Assembly: GCA_014304965.1 (NCBI GenBank) | Contig: JACRTZ010000093.1 | Span: 1-17,677, forward strand | Direction: 5' to 3' | DNA from: Vulcanimicrobiota bacterium | GTDB taxonomy: Bacteria > Vulcanimicrobiota > Vulcanimicrobiia > Vulcanimicrobiales > Vulcanimicrobiaceae | Length of the DNA stretch: 17,677 nt | Shown here: one piece after another, positions 6,925 through 14,455 of the stretch | How the letters are laid out: the number at the start of each line of letters is the position of its first letter | Numbering within the stretch: the first letter of the stretch is position 1 | The notes under the pieces: model-generated | The model's database searches: none | The model's input: the letters and a program-made list of their open reading frames with translations, nothing else | What the model was told of the DNA's origin: nothing | Position numbers and translations under genes: made by a program

Positions 6925-8508
6925 GTGCAGACGTTAGCGCCACCGCAGGCTCTAAACGGGTCTAGCTGGCAGCAGCGGCTCCGGGCGAACAACCCGAACC
7001 CGCCGCGCGCGCTGATTACGACGACCGTCATGCTGGGCGTTATCATGGCGATCATCGACGCGTCCATCGTCAACGTGGCGCTCAGCGACATGGCCGGCAA
7101 CCTTGGGGCCTCGATAGACGAGATCGCGTGGGTCGCGACCGGCTACATCCTCGCCAACGTGATCGTCATGCCGCTCAACGGTTGGCTCACGGCCGTGCTC
7201 GGCCGCAAGGTGTTCTACGCATCGTCGCTGGCGGTCTTTACGATCGCCTCGGTGTTGTGCGGCCTGTCGCACTCGCTCCCCGAGATCGTTGTGTGGCGGC
7301 TGCTGCAAGGCGTCGGCGGCGGCGCGCTCCAGCCGACCGCGCAAGCCATTTTGTTCGAATCGTATCCCGAAAACAAGCGCGGCCAGGCAATGGCGATTTT
7401 TGGACTGGGCGCGATGGTCGGCCCGGCGGTCGGTCCGACGCTCGGCGGGTACATCGTCGATAACTTTTCGTGGCCGCTCATCTTCTTTATCAACATTCCG
7501 ATCGGCATTCTCGCGTTTTGGATGACCTTGATGTTCGTGCACGACCCGCCGTACATCAAGCGCGTCGGCCGCGGCGGCATCGACTGGATCGCGCTGGCGC
7601 TGATGGCCTCGGGGATCGGTTCGCTGCAATACGTTCTCGAGCGCGGCCAACGCGAGGACTGGTTCACGTCGCCCATCATCGTCGTGCTGACGATCGTGTC
7701 GGTCGTCGGAATCGGCGGCTTCATCTACCGGGAGTTGCGCGACAAGAATCCCATCGTAGATCTGCGCGTCTTCAAGTCGTGGTCGTTCACGGCGGCCAAT
7801 ATCATCGGCGTGGTCACCGGCTTCGGCTTGTTCGGATTGAACTTGGTGCTGCCGCTCTTTTTCCAAGCCGTGCTCGGCTTCGGAGCCTGGGACACGGGTT
7901 TAATGCTCCTTCCGGGCGCGATCGCGACCGCGCTCAGCATGCCGATCGCGGGCCGCCTGACGTCGCTCGTCAGTCCACGCTATCCAATCGCGTTCGGCCT
8001 GGCGCTGTTCGCGATCTCGACGTGGTTCATGGGCGACCTCAACCAGTTCGCGGGCTATTGGAACATCTTCTGGCTGCGCGCGTTCCAAGGGTTTGCGCTC
8101 GGCTTCATCTTCGTCCCGATGACGACCGCCGCGCTCGCCGGCATCCCCAACAGCCAGATGTCGAACGCCACCGGCCTGTACACCCTGCTTCGGCAGCTGG
8201 GTGGCAGTCTCGGCATCGCGATCTTGGAACTTTTGATCCTGCGCCGTCAGGATTACGACCAGCAGTTGCTCGCCGCGAACGTCACGCTCGCCAACCCGAA
8301 CGTCTCGCAGTTCTTGCGCGGAGCCCACGATCGCGCCGCGGCCATCGCACAACTGGCTCAGCAAGTCGATGTGAACGCCCTTGCGCTCGCGTATGACTAT
8401 GCATTCCGCGTGTGCGCGATTTTATTCGTCCTGTCCATTCCGACGGTCTTCTTGCTCAAGAATCCGCCGCGCGGCAAGAACGCCTCCGCCCACATCGCGG
8501 TCGAATAG
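6925..8508 (+). CDS. DHA2-family MFS drug-efflux transporter (EmrB/QacA type)
   Basis: Proton-driven inner-membrane exporter, probably of drugs or other hydrophobic compounds. The substrate cannot be told from sequence. The 527-aa product has about 14 membrane segments. Family motifs are clear: DASIVNVAL at 45-53 in segment 1, the loop GWLTAVLGRK at 86-95 (motif A), RLLQGVGGG from 125 (motif B) and the antiporter motif GAMVGPAVGPTLGG at 162-175 (motif C). The start is GTG at 6925, giving 28 residues before segment 1. Its ribosome-binding site is weak. No EmrA-like membrane-fusion partner or TetR/MarR regulator is nearby. The 160 nt between the preceding terminator and this gene presumably hold its promoter, but I see no good match. 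The gene sits in the gap where rpsM and rpsK are normally adjacent, and faces a minus-strand gene 19 nt after its end. Confidence 0.94.
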   Translation: MQTLAPPQALNGSSWQQRLRANNPNPPRALITTTVMLGVIMAIIDASIVNVALSDMAGNLGASIDEIAWVATGYILANVIVMPLNGWLTAVLGRKVFYASSLAVFTIASVLCGLSHSLPEIVVWRLLQGVGGGALQPTAQAILFESYPENKRGQAMAIFGLGAMVGPAVGPTLGGYIVDNFSWPLIFFINIPIGILAFWMTLMFVHDPPYIKRVGRGGIDWIALALMASGIGSLQYVLERGQREDWFTSPIIVVLTIVSVVGIGGFIYRELRDKNPIVDLRVFKSWSFTAANIIGVVTGFGLFGLNLVLPLFFQAVLGFGAWDTGLMLLPGAIATALSMPIAGRLTSLVSPRYPIAFGLALFAISTWFMGDLNQFAGYWNIFWLRAFQGFALGFIFVPMTTAALAGIPNSQMSNATGLYTLLRQLGGSLGIAILELLILRRQDYDQQLLAANVTLANPNVSQFLRGAHDRAAAIAQLAQQVDVNALALAYDYAFRVCAILFVLSIPTVFLLKNPPRGKNASAHIAVE

Positions 8509-8527
8509 GCGCGTCAACGTTTCTCGG

Positions 8528-8794
8528 TTATTTCGTTTCATCCATGCGAAGGGAGGAGTACTCCTCGGGTGTCATCGTCACAAGTGTGCTTATTTCACCC
8601 GCTTCCGGACCGAATTTTTCACGGAGCGCGTCCCAAACGCGCTTTTGCCTTTCCGAAACGTCGAGCCCATCGAACGCGTCCGAAACGAGGACCCCACTCA
8701 GTCTTTGTTCGGCTCCATTATGCGGCCCAAAGAAAATCTCGGTCCCAGGGAATTTGCTGCACAAGAACTGCTCGACACGCTCTCTTATTTGCAT
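8528..8794 (-). CDS. Small BolA-like protein
   Basis: The 88-aa product resembles the BolA/IbaG fold in length and order of elements: N-terminal helix IRERVEQFLCSKF, a strand, then GVLVSDAFDGLDVSERQKRVWDAL, which parallels the VVLVSDRFTG...NRHRMIYSTL part of BolA, and a last strand ISTLVTMTPEEY where BolA has VHALALHTYT. The conserved BolA histidine of that last strand is absent, so a glutaredoxin/iron-sulfur role is doubtful. A GGAG site stands 6 nt before the ATG at 8794. The gene is convergent with the transporter and is less GC-rich than the ribosomal genes by eye, which could mean later arrival. The assignment rests on remembered family features. Confidence 0.65.
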   Translation of the reverse strand: MQIRERVEQFLCSKFPGTEIFFGPHNGAEQRLSGVLVSDAFDGLDVSERQKRVWDALREKFGPEAGEISTLVTMTPEEYSSLRMDETK

Positions 8795-8904
8795 ATCCAG
8801 CTCCGCTTCTCCATACTAAGCGCGATAAGGAATTGGCACGAATCCAGCAACGACCTGACCGAGACGACTGAACGATTCGCTTGCTCTCTATAGAGTTCGT
8901 CCAT
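8785..8904 (-). CDS. Candidate 39-aa ORF overlapping the BolA-like gene
   Basis: An ATG at 8904 opens a frame beginning MDELYREQANRSVVSV and ending MEKRSWICK, with its TAA at 8787-8785. It overlaps the BolA-like start by 10 nt, an arrangement typical of translational coupling. An in-frame TGA lies about 18 nt upstream, so the frame cannot be extended. The upstream AAAGGCG is rather far (about 12 nt) from the ATG. I recognise no family. It may be a real microprotein, a leader that feeds ribosomes to the BolA-like gene, or chance. Confidence 0.35.
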   Translation of the reverse strand: MDELYREQANRSVVSVRSLLDSCQFLIALSMEKRSWICK

Positions 8905-9012
8905 CGTACAATGTGTCGCCTTTCACAGCTACTAAACGGTACTAAGGTTCGCCGCCATCACGTTCTCTCACGGATGTTTTTCGGCATGATGTCTTACGGC
9001 GATAGTGCCCCG

Positions 9013-9043
9013 AATAAGGCGAGGGAGGCTTGCGCCTCCCTCG
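9013..9043 (-). terminator. Terminator after rpsM
   Basis: Seven nt past the rpsM stop, the minus strand reads CGAGGGAGGC-GCAA-GCCTCCCTCG, a perfect 10-bp stem closed by a GCAA (GNRA) tetraloop, followed by the short CCTTATT tail. The tail is a weak T-run, but the stem is very stable. Read on the plus strand, the same stem is followed by TTTGCTTTACTT, so it may work in both directions. It ends the rpsC-to-rpsM unit before the insertion. Confidence 0.85.
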
Positions 9044-9049
9044 TTTGCT

Positions 9050-9454
9050 TTACTTCTTGCCGCCCGGCCCGCCGGTCGGAGCCGTCGTCTTCTTGCTCCG
9101 AGCGCCGACCGTCTTCTTCGGCCCCTTGCGCGTGCGAGCGTTCGTTTTCGTGCGTTGACCGCGTACGGGCAGGCCCTTGCGATGGCGTTGTCCGCGATAG
9201 CAGCCGATGTCGGTGAGGCGCTTGATCTGCGACGAGATGTCGCGGCGAAGATCGCCTTCGACCTTGAACGCGTCGATCGCGTCGCGAATCCGCTTCTCGT
9301 CCTCTTCGCTCAGGTTCTTGACGCGGATGTTCGGGTCGATGCCCGTCTGCGCCAAGATTTTCTGCGAGGTCGGCAAGCCGATCCCGAAGATATACGTGAG
9401 TCCGATCTCGATGCGCTTTTCGCGCGGAAGATCGATGCCTGCAATACGCGCCAT
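9050..9454 (-). CDS. rpsM: Small-subunit ribosomal protein S13
   Basis: 30S head protein that contacts the P-site tRNA and bridges to the 50S subunit. The product is 134 aa, about 10 longer than usual. The N-terminus MARIAGIDLPREKRIEIGLTYI and the block CYRGQRHRKGLPVRGQRTKTNARTRKG are diagnostic. The extra length is a basic Gly/Lys/Thr tail (GARSKKTTAPTGGPGGKK). It overlaps the rpmJ stop by 1 nt (TAATG). Downstream there is a terminator instead of rpsK, which lies 3.3 kb away. Confidence 0.98.
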   Translation of the reverse strand: MARIAGIDLPREKRIEIGLTYIFGIGLPTSQKILAQTGIDPNIRVKNLSEEDEKRIRDAIDAFKVEGDLRRDISSQIKRLTDIGCYRGQRHRKGLPVRGQRTKTNARTRKGPKKTVGARSKKTTAPTGGPGGKK

Positions 9455-9570
9455 TACCCTTGTACCTGCTTATGTTTGGGATTGCTCTCGCAAATCACGC
9501 GGACTTTGCCCTCGCGACGGATGATGATGCATTTTTCACAAATGCGTTTGACGGACGGACGGACTTTCAT
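9454..9570 (-). CDS. rpmJ: Large-subunit ribosomal protein L36 (zinc form)
   Basis: A 38-aa protein translated from the ATG at 9570: it opens MKVRPSVKRICEKCIIIRR and ends NPKHKQVQG. Cys11, Cys14, Cys27 and His33 form the zinc ribbon of the C+ type of L36, a late-assembling 50S protein. Its stop overlaps the rpsM start (TAATG), as is common for this pair. It follows map with only a 25-nt gap, whereas infA often stands in this place. AGGT about 9 nt upstream is a plausible ribosome-binding site. Confidence 0.96.
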   Translation of the reverse strand: MKVRPSVKRICEKCIIIRREGKVRVICESNPKHKQVQG

Positions 9571-9595
9571 TATTCGTACCTGTAAGCGATGAGAA

Positions 9596-10399
9596 TCATG
9601 CGGCGATTTCTTCCTTGGGCCGGAAGCGAGCGACGTCTTCGTGTTCGAGGGCGTCCCGCAGCGTGAGGATGCGCGGCCCGTCGTCCGTGAGGGCTACGGT
9701 GTGCTCGAAGTGCGCTGCGAGTTTACCATCTGCCGTCACGACTGTCCAGCCGTCGGCCAGGGTTTCAACGTCGTGGGTGCCTTCGGAGATCATCGGCTCG
9801 ATGGCCAGGCACAGGCCCGGCCGGAGCACGATGCCCTTGCCCGGGGTGCCGTAATTGGGCACCTGGGGCTCCTCGTGCATCTTGCGGCCGACGCCGTGGC
9901 CGACGAGCGCCCGAACGACGCCGTAGCCGTGCGAGACGGCATGCCGTTCGACCGCGACCCCGATATCGGAGACGCGATTACCGTTTTGCATTGCGGCGAT
10001 GCCGAGCATCAAGCACTCTTGGGTGACCCGCATCAGCCGCTCGGCCGCCGGCGAAACCGTGCCGATCCCGATGCTCGCCGCGGTGTCGCTGACGTAGCCT
10101 TCGAAGGTCGTGCCGATGTCGATCGAGAGCAAATCGCCGTCTTTGAGAAGACGATCGCCCGGAATGCCGTGGACGACGATCTCGTTGACCGACGCGCAAA
10201 TGGACGCCGGAAAACCGTTGTAGCCTTTGAAGGTGGGCTCGCCGCCCTGCTCGCGAATGCCGCGCTCGGCCAAGCGGTCGAGTTCGCGCAGGCTCATGCC
10301 GGCTTTCGCCGTCTTGAGCAGCATCGTCAACACCGACGCCGTGATCTTTCCGCCGCGGCGCATGATTTCGATTTCGCGGGGCGACTTGAGCGCGATCAC
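9596..10399 (-). CDS. map: Methionine aminopeptidase, type I
   Basis: Removes the initiator methionine from nascent proteins as they leave the ribosome. The product is 267 aa, typical of the short bacterial type I enzyme. The five metal ligands are present as Asp94, Asp105, His168, Glu201 and Glu232, and the substrate-contact histidines are His77 and His175. These match the E. coli enzyme position for position. The ATG at 10399 overlaps the adk stop by 4 nt (ATGA). The last 20 residues (LEHEDVARFRPKEEIAA) form a small extra tail past the core. Confidence 0.98.
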   Translation of the reverse strand: MIALKSPREIEIMRRGGKITASVLTMLLKTAKAGMSLRELDRLAERGIREQGGEPTFKGYNGFPASICASVNEIVVHGIPGDRLLKDGDLLSIDIGTTFEGYVSDTAASIGIGTVSPAAERLMRVTQECLMLGIAAMQNGNRVSDIGVAVERHAVSHGYGVVRALVGHGVGRKMHEEPQVPNYGTPGKGIVLRPGLCLAIEPMISEGTHDVETLADGWTVVTADGKLAAHFEHTVALTDDGPRILTLRDALEHEDVARFRPKEEIAA

Positions 10400-11070
10400 G
10401 CCGCCGCTCCGCTGCGCGCGTCGATCGCCTTTTGGACGGCCGCGGTCACGTCACCGATCGCCTGGAGGCCGTCGATTCGCACGAGTCGTCCCGTGCGGTC
10501 GTAGTACTCCACGAGCGGCGCGGTTTGGGCATCGTACGTTTCGAGCCGCTTCGCGACGACGTCGGCGGCATCGTCGGGCCGCTGCACGAGCGGGCCCCCG
10601 TCTTGGTCGTCAATCCCGGCGACCTTCGGCGGATTGAATTCGAGATGGTAGGTGCGGCCGGTGCGCGGGTTCGTCCAGCGTCCCGCCAGCCGGCGTAACA
10701 ACGTCGCGCGGTCTGCGTCGAACAGTAGTACGGCCGTCAGCGGCTTGCCGAGTTTACCGAGCATCGCGTCGAGCGTTTCGGCCTGCGCGACGGTGCGCGG
10801 AAAGCCGTCGAGCACGAACGAGTCGAGCTTGGCAAGCGGTACTTCCATCATGCCGACGATCACGTCGTCAGGCACGAGTCCGCCCGAGTCCATGAACGAT
10901 TTCGCCTTTGCGCCGAGCGGCGAGCCGTCGGCGACGTTTTGACGTAAGAGATCTCCGGTCGAGAGCTGGCTTGCGCCGTAGCGCTCCTCGAGCACCTTCG
11001 CTTGCGTTCCCTTGCCCGCGCCGGGCGGCCCGAGCATGACGAGGCGCAAGGGACGGGCTCCCGCGGTCAT
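10396..11070 (-). CDS. adk: Adenylate kinase
   Basis: Interconverts ATP plus AMP and two ADP, keeping adenylates in balance in the cytosol. The product is 224 aa. The P-loop GPPGAGKGT lies at 14-22, the AMP-site segments STGDLLR and LDGFPRT follow, and the long-form LID runs from RLAGRWTNPRTGRTYH to about VQRPDDAADV. The LID has no cysteines, so it lacks the zinc site found in many Gram-positive enzymes. Its ATG overlaps the secY stop by 4 nt (ATGA), and it overlaps map in the same way. secY-adk-map is a common order at the end of the spc operon. Confidence 0.98.
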   Translation of the reverse strand: MTAGARPLRLVMLGPPGAGKGTQAKVLEERYGASQLSTGDLLRQNVADGSPLGAKAKSFMDSGGLVPDDVIVGMMEVPLAKLDSFVLDGFPRTVAQAETLDAMLGKLGKPLTAVLLFDADRATLLRRLAGRWTNPRTGRTYHLEFNPPKVAGIDDQDGGPLVQRPDDAADVVAKRLETYDAQTAPLVEYYDRTGRLVRIDGLQAIGDVTAAVQKAIDARSGAAA

Positions 11071-12401
11071 CGCTTGATAAAGCCCTTGTAGTCGCGCATC
11101 GCCAGGCGCGCCTCGATCTGCGTCATCGTGTCGAGCGCGACGCCGACCACGATCAAGAGCGAGGTCGAACCGAGATAGAACGTCGTCACGCCGAGCCCGC
11201 GCTGGAGCACGGACGGCAACACGGCGAGCAGCCCGAGGTACACCGCCGCCACCGTCGTGATGCGCAGCAGAATGCGCTGGATATACTCGACGGTCGGCTG
11301 GCCGGGGCGGATCCCCGGAATGAACGAGCCGCTCTTCTTGAGGTTGTCCGCGATATCGCGCACGTTGACCACGACCGAACTGTAGAAGAACGTGAAGATC
11401 ACGACCAGCAAAAAGTACGCAATGTTGTAAAAGGCCGTGGACGGGCTGAAATACGTCTGCAAGAACAGCGAGATCGCGGTGCCGTTGCGGGGAATTTCGA
11501 GGAAACCCGCGTGCCAGTACTGGGCCGGCACGGCGCTGCGCGCGGTTGCGAACCAGGACAGCGCCTGTTGCGGCAAAAGCAAGATCGAAATCGCGAAGAT
11601 GATCGAGATGACGCCCGCGTTGTTGAGGCGCAGCGGAATGTAAGACGAACGGCCGGCGAACATCTTGCGGCCGACCACGCGGCGGGCTTGCTGCACCGGA
11701 ATACGGCGCTGGCCCTGGTACATGAAGATGATCGAGACGATCGTGATCAGCGCAATCGCGATGAACAGGAACAGGCCGAAATAGTTGAGGCCTTCCTTCT
11801 GTCCGAGCTGCACGGTCTGCGCGACGTACACCGGATAGCGCAGCACGATACCGACGAAAATGATCAGCGAAACGCCGTTGCCGATGCCTTTATCCGTGAT
11901 CTGCTCGCCGAGCCACATGAGGAAGAGCGTGCCCGCGACGAACGCGGCGATCGCGAAGATCAGATAGGCCGTGGACTGGTCGTAGAACACGCCCGCACGC
12001 TGCATGTTGATGGACATGGTCGAGGCTTGCACGATGGCGAGCACGATCGTGAGCCAGCGCGTGTACTGGCTGATCTTTTTGCGGCCTTCCTCGCCGCCTT
12101 TCTTGGCCATCTCTTCGAGCTGCGGCAGCACCACGGTCATCAATTGCATGATGATCGAGGCGTTGATGTACGGCGTGATCCCCATCGCGATGATGGAGAG
12201 CTTTTGCAGCGCGCCGCCCGAGAGGAAGCCCAGGAAATTGTAGAACGTGCCTTCGCGCAACAGATCTTGCCAGCGCTTGTCGTCCACGCCCGGCAACTGC
12301 ACGTGGATCATGAAGACGAACACGGCAAATGCAAACAGCACGAACAGAACGCGTTTGCGAATGTCCGGGACGAGGAGCGCGGCGCGAAGGTTCTCGAGCA
12401 C
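11067..12401 (-). CDS. secY: Protein translocase channel subunit SecY
   Basis: Forms the membrane channel of the Sec translocon with SecE and SecG. The product is 444 aa with ten membrane segments. The start is GTG at 12401, which shares its G with the rplO stop (TAGTG) and gives LENLRAALLVPDIRKRVLFV, the usual SecY opening. Upstream extension of the frame runs through rplO and is not coding. The plug region LSGGALQKLSIIAMGITPYI, the cytosolic loop with RRIPVQQARRVVGRKM, and the C-terminal GLGVTTFYLGSTSLLIVVGVALDT with the short basic end YKGFIKR are all present. Expression is tied to the ribosomal genes by overlap on both sides. Confidence 0.97.
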   Translation of the reverse strand: MLENLRAALLVPDIRKRVLFVLFAFAVFVFMIHVQLPGVDDKRWQDLLREGTFYNFLGFLSGGALQKLSIIAMGITPYINASIIMQLMTVVLPQLEEMAKKGGEEGRKKISQYTRWLTIVLAIVQASTMSINMQRAGVFYDQSTAYLIFAIAAFVAGTLFLMWLGEQITDKGIGNGVSLIIFVGIVLRYPVYVAQTVQLGQKEGLNYFGLFLFIAIALITIVSIIFMYQGQRRIPVQQARRVVGRKMFAGRSSYIPLRLNNAGVISIIFAISILLLPQQALSWFATARSAVPAQYWHAGFLEIPRNGTAISLFLQTYFSPSTAFYNIAYFLLVVIFTFFYSSVVVNVRDIADNLKKSGSFIPGIRPGQPTVEYIQRILLRITTVAAVYLGLLAVLPSVLQRGLGVTTFYLGSTSLLIVVGVALDTMTQIEARLAMRDYKGFIKR

Positions 12402-13009
12402 TACTCTGCGGTTGCTTCTTCGCCGAGGTTGGCGCCCGCCGCGGTCAGCGCTTCGCGCGCCGTGCTCGAGAAGAGCACGTCGCGGAATTTCAGACCCGCG
12501 GGCAACGCCTTGCCGGCTTTGCTGCCGCCGAGGATTTTCACGCCGTCCGGCGCCTTGGAAATCTTGCGCTGTGCGATCAGCGATTGCGGTGAGACTTCGA
12601 CGCTGGAAACCCAGTCGGCGAGTTCGGAGAGGTTGACGACGGCGTACGTCGTGCGGAAATGCCCGATGTCGCGCGCCTTCTGCGAGTAGCCGCGGCGATG
12701 CGGAAGACGGCGCGCCCAAGGCGTCTGGCCGCCTTCGAATGCCGGCCCTTTGCCGCCGCCCGAGCGCACGGTTTGACCCTTGCCGCCTTCGCCGCCGGTC
12801 TTCACCATGCCCGAACCGTGGCCGCGGCCGATGCGCACGCGCTTGGGGCGCGCGCCTTTATTCTCGCGCAGCGTCGCAAGGGTCGTACCGGGAGTCGCTG
12901 CGCCCAAGCCGTCGCCGCGCGATGGTTTCGCCGCGACCGCCCGGGTGGAAACGGCCGCCGCCTTGGAGGCTGCCTTCTTGCGAGTGGTCTTCTTCTTCTT
13001 TGCGGGCAT
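12401..13009 (-). CDS. rplO: Large-subunit ribosomal protein L15 with basic N-terminal extension
   Basis: 50S assembly protein that binds 23S rRNA. The product is 202 aa against about 146 in most bacteria. The core begins near residue 43 (TLATLRENKGARPKRVRIGRGHGSG) and continues through TGGEGGKGQ, RRLPHRRGY and VVNLSELADW to the C-terminal KFRDVLFSSTAREALTAAGA. The first 43 residues are a Lys/Ala-rich tail (MPAKKKKTTRKKAASKAAAV) like those of histone H1-type proteins, probably disordered and RNA-binding. The start at 13009 is 8 nt after the rpsE stop. L30 (rpmD), normally between them, is absent. An internal start that would remove the tail lacks support: no ATG lies between it and the core. 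Confidence 0.96.
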   Translation of the reverse strand: MPAKKKKTTRKKAASKAAAVSTRAVAAKPSRGDGLGAATPGTTLATLRENKGARPKRVRIGRGHGSGMVKTGGEGGKGQTVRSGGGKGPAFEGGQTPWARRLPHRRGYSQKARDIGHFRTTYAVVNLSELADWVSSVEVSPQSLIAQRKISKAPDGVKILGGSKAGKALPAGLKFRDVLFSSTAREALTAAGANLGEEATAE

Positions 13010-13017
13010 GATCGTCC

Positions 13018-13527
13018 TTACGCGAAGAGTTCTTGCACGGTTTTGTCGCGCAGTTTCGCGACGCGATCGGCGGTCTTGAGCGAACGCAGCCCTTCGATCG
13101 TCGCAAGCACGACGTTGATCGGATTGGAGCTGCCGAGCGATTTCGTGAGGATGTCGTGGATGCCGGCGAGTTCGAGCACCGCGCGCATCGCGCCGCCCGC
13201 GATGACGCCGGTTCCCGGCGCTGCCGGTTTCATGAAGACCCGACCGGCGCCGACCTGCATCGTGACTTCGTGCGGAATCGTGCGTTCGACCATCGGCACC
13301 GTAATGAGCGCCTTGCGCGCCTGCTCGACGCCTTTGCGAATCGCTTCAGGAACTTCGCCGGCTTTGCCGATTGCGAAACCGACGCGGCCTTTGCGGTCGC
13401 CGACGACGACGAGCGCGCTGAAACTGAAGCGCTTACCGCCCTTAACGACCTTCGCGACGCGGTTCACGCGCACGACGGTCTCTTCGAAGCCCGAATTGTC
13501 GCGGTCGCGACCGCCTCTGTAATTCAT
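13018..13527 (-). CDS. rpsE: Small-subunit ribosomal protein S5
   Basis: 30S protein near the mRNA entry channel, needed for decoding accuracy. The product is 169 aa, a normal length. The N-terminal double-stranded-RNA-binding-like domain shows FEETVVRVNRVAKVVKGGKR and ALVVVGDRKGRVGFAIGKA. The C-terminal domain shows PGTGVIAGGAMRAVLELAGI and the LGSSNPINVVLATIEGL block. It starts 6 nt after the rplR stop, and the next gene is rplO with no rpmD between. Confidence 0.98.
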   Translation of the reverse strand: MNYRGGRDRDNSGFEETVVRVNRVAKVVKGGKRFSFSALVVVGDRKGRVGFAIGKAGEVPEAIRKGVEQARKALITVPMVERTIPHEVTMQVGAGRVFMKPAAPGTGVIAGGAMRAVLELAGIHDILTKSLGSSNPINVVLATIEGLRSLKTADRVAKLRDKTVQELFA

Positions 13528-13533
13528 GAAAAG

Positions 13534-13896
13534 CTAAAACTCCAATCCCGCTTCGCGGGCCGCTTGGGCGAGCGCTGCGACGCGGCCGTGATACTTGAGC
13601 CCGCTCGTGTCGAACACGACGGTGTCGATGCCGGCTTCTTTGGCGCGGCGCCCGACGGTCTCGCCGACGCGCTTGGCGGCTTCGAGATTCGTCAGCGAGC
13701 CGAGCCCCGAAGCGACGTCTTTCTGACGCGTCGAAGCGCTGATGATCGTACGGCCCGCGGCATCGTCGATGACGGCTGCGTAGATGTGGTGCCGCGTGCG
13801 ATGGATGTGCAGACGCGGACGCGCTTGCGTGCCGGTGACCTTGCGGCGCAGGCGGCGGTGCCGCTTGATCCGCATGGCGGAACGTGACGAAGGCAT
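13534..13896 (-). CDS. rplR: Large-subunit ribosomal protein L18
   Basis: Binds 5S rRNA and carries it into the 50S central protuberance with L5. The product is 120 aa. RIKRHRRLRRKVTGTQARPRLHIHRT is the basic N-terminal RNA-binding part. The C-terminal half holds AAKRVGETVGRRAKEAGIDTVVFD and the end YHGRVAALAQAAREAGLEF, both highly typical. The ATG overlaps the rplF stop by 1 nt (TAATG). A start at the internal Met8 would give a more usual opening, but the coupled start is preferred. Confidence 0.98.
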   Translation of the reverse strand: MPSSRSAMRIKRHRRLRRKVTGTQARPRLHIHRTRHHIYAAVIDDAAGRTIISASTRQKDVASGLGSLTNLEAAKRVGETVGRRAKEAGIDTVVFDTSGLKYHGRVAALAQAAREAGLEF

Positions 13897-14444
13897 TACT
13901 TCTTCCCAGCCTTGCCGGCTTTGCCGAGCTTCTTGCGCACGACTTCGCCTTCGTAGCGGATGCCTTTGCCCTTGTACGGCTCGGGCGGACGCAGCGAGCG
14001 AATTTCGGCGGCGACTTGGCCGACTTGCTGTTTGTCGATGCCGTCAACGTGAATCTTCGTCGTGCCCTCGACCGCGAACGAAATGCCCTTGGGCGCTTCG
14101 TACGAGACCGGATGCGAGTAGCCGAGCGTCAGGTTTAGACGTTCGCCCGCCTTGTTGACGCGATAGCCGACGCCTTGAATCTCCAGGCTCTTGCGGAAGC
14201 CTTTGGAGACGCCTTCGATCATATTCGCAACGAGCGTACGCGTCAGCCCGTGCGCTGAGCGGTGCGGCTTCGTGTCGCCCAGACGCTCGACGCTGATGAT
14301 GCCGTCGTTCAGCGAAACCTTCACGACCGGTAGCACGCGCTGCTCGAGTTCGCCTTTGGGGCCCTTGACGCGCACGAGCGCATCGTCGACGGAAACCGTG
14401 ACTTTGTCGGGGACGGTGACGGGTAATTTACCGATACGAGACAT
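13896..14444 (-). CDS. rplF: Large-subunit ribosomal protein L6
   Basis: 50S protein at the base of the L7/L12 stalk near the factor-binding site. The product is 182 aa. MSRIGKLPVTVPDKVTVSVD begins the first of two related alpha/beta domains, and the second contains GYSHPVSYEAPKGISF and the rRNA-binding end RPPEPYKGKGIRYEGEVVRKKLGKAGKAGKK. It lies 11 nt after rpsH and overlaps rplR by 1 nt. Confidence 0.98.
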   Translation of the reverse strand: MSRIGKLPVTVPDKVTVSVDDALVRVKGPKGELEQRVLPVVKVSLNDGIISVERLGDTKPHRSAHGLTRTLVANMIEGVSKGFRKSLEIQGVGYRVNKAGERLNLTLGYSHPVSYEAPKGISFAVEGTTKIHVDGIDKQQVGQVAAEIRSLRPPEPYKGKGIRYEGEVVRKKLGKAGKAGKK

Positions 14445-14455
14445 TGTTCCGATAC

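Noticed and set aside
8553..8566. Perfect 14-bp palindrome GAGGAGTACTCCTC as a possible operator
   Set aside because: It lies inside the coding end of the BolA-like gene (EEYSSL), far from any start; chance or codon effect is simpler, though a weak terminator role cannot be excluded.
8886..8895. Palindrome CTCTATAGAG as an operator
   Set aside because: Only 10 bp, within the start of the candidate small ORF and with no partner site.
11511..12689. 392-aa plus-strand frame opposite secY and rplO
   Set aside because: Composition (Asp, Arg, His, Glu rich) is that of an antisense shadow of membrane-protein codons; it crosses two real genes.
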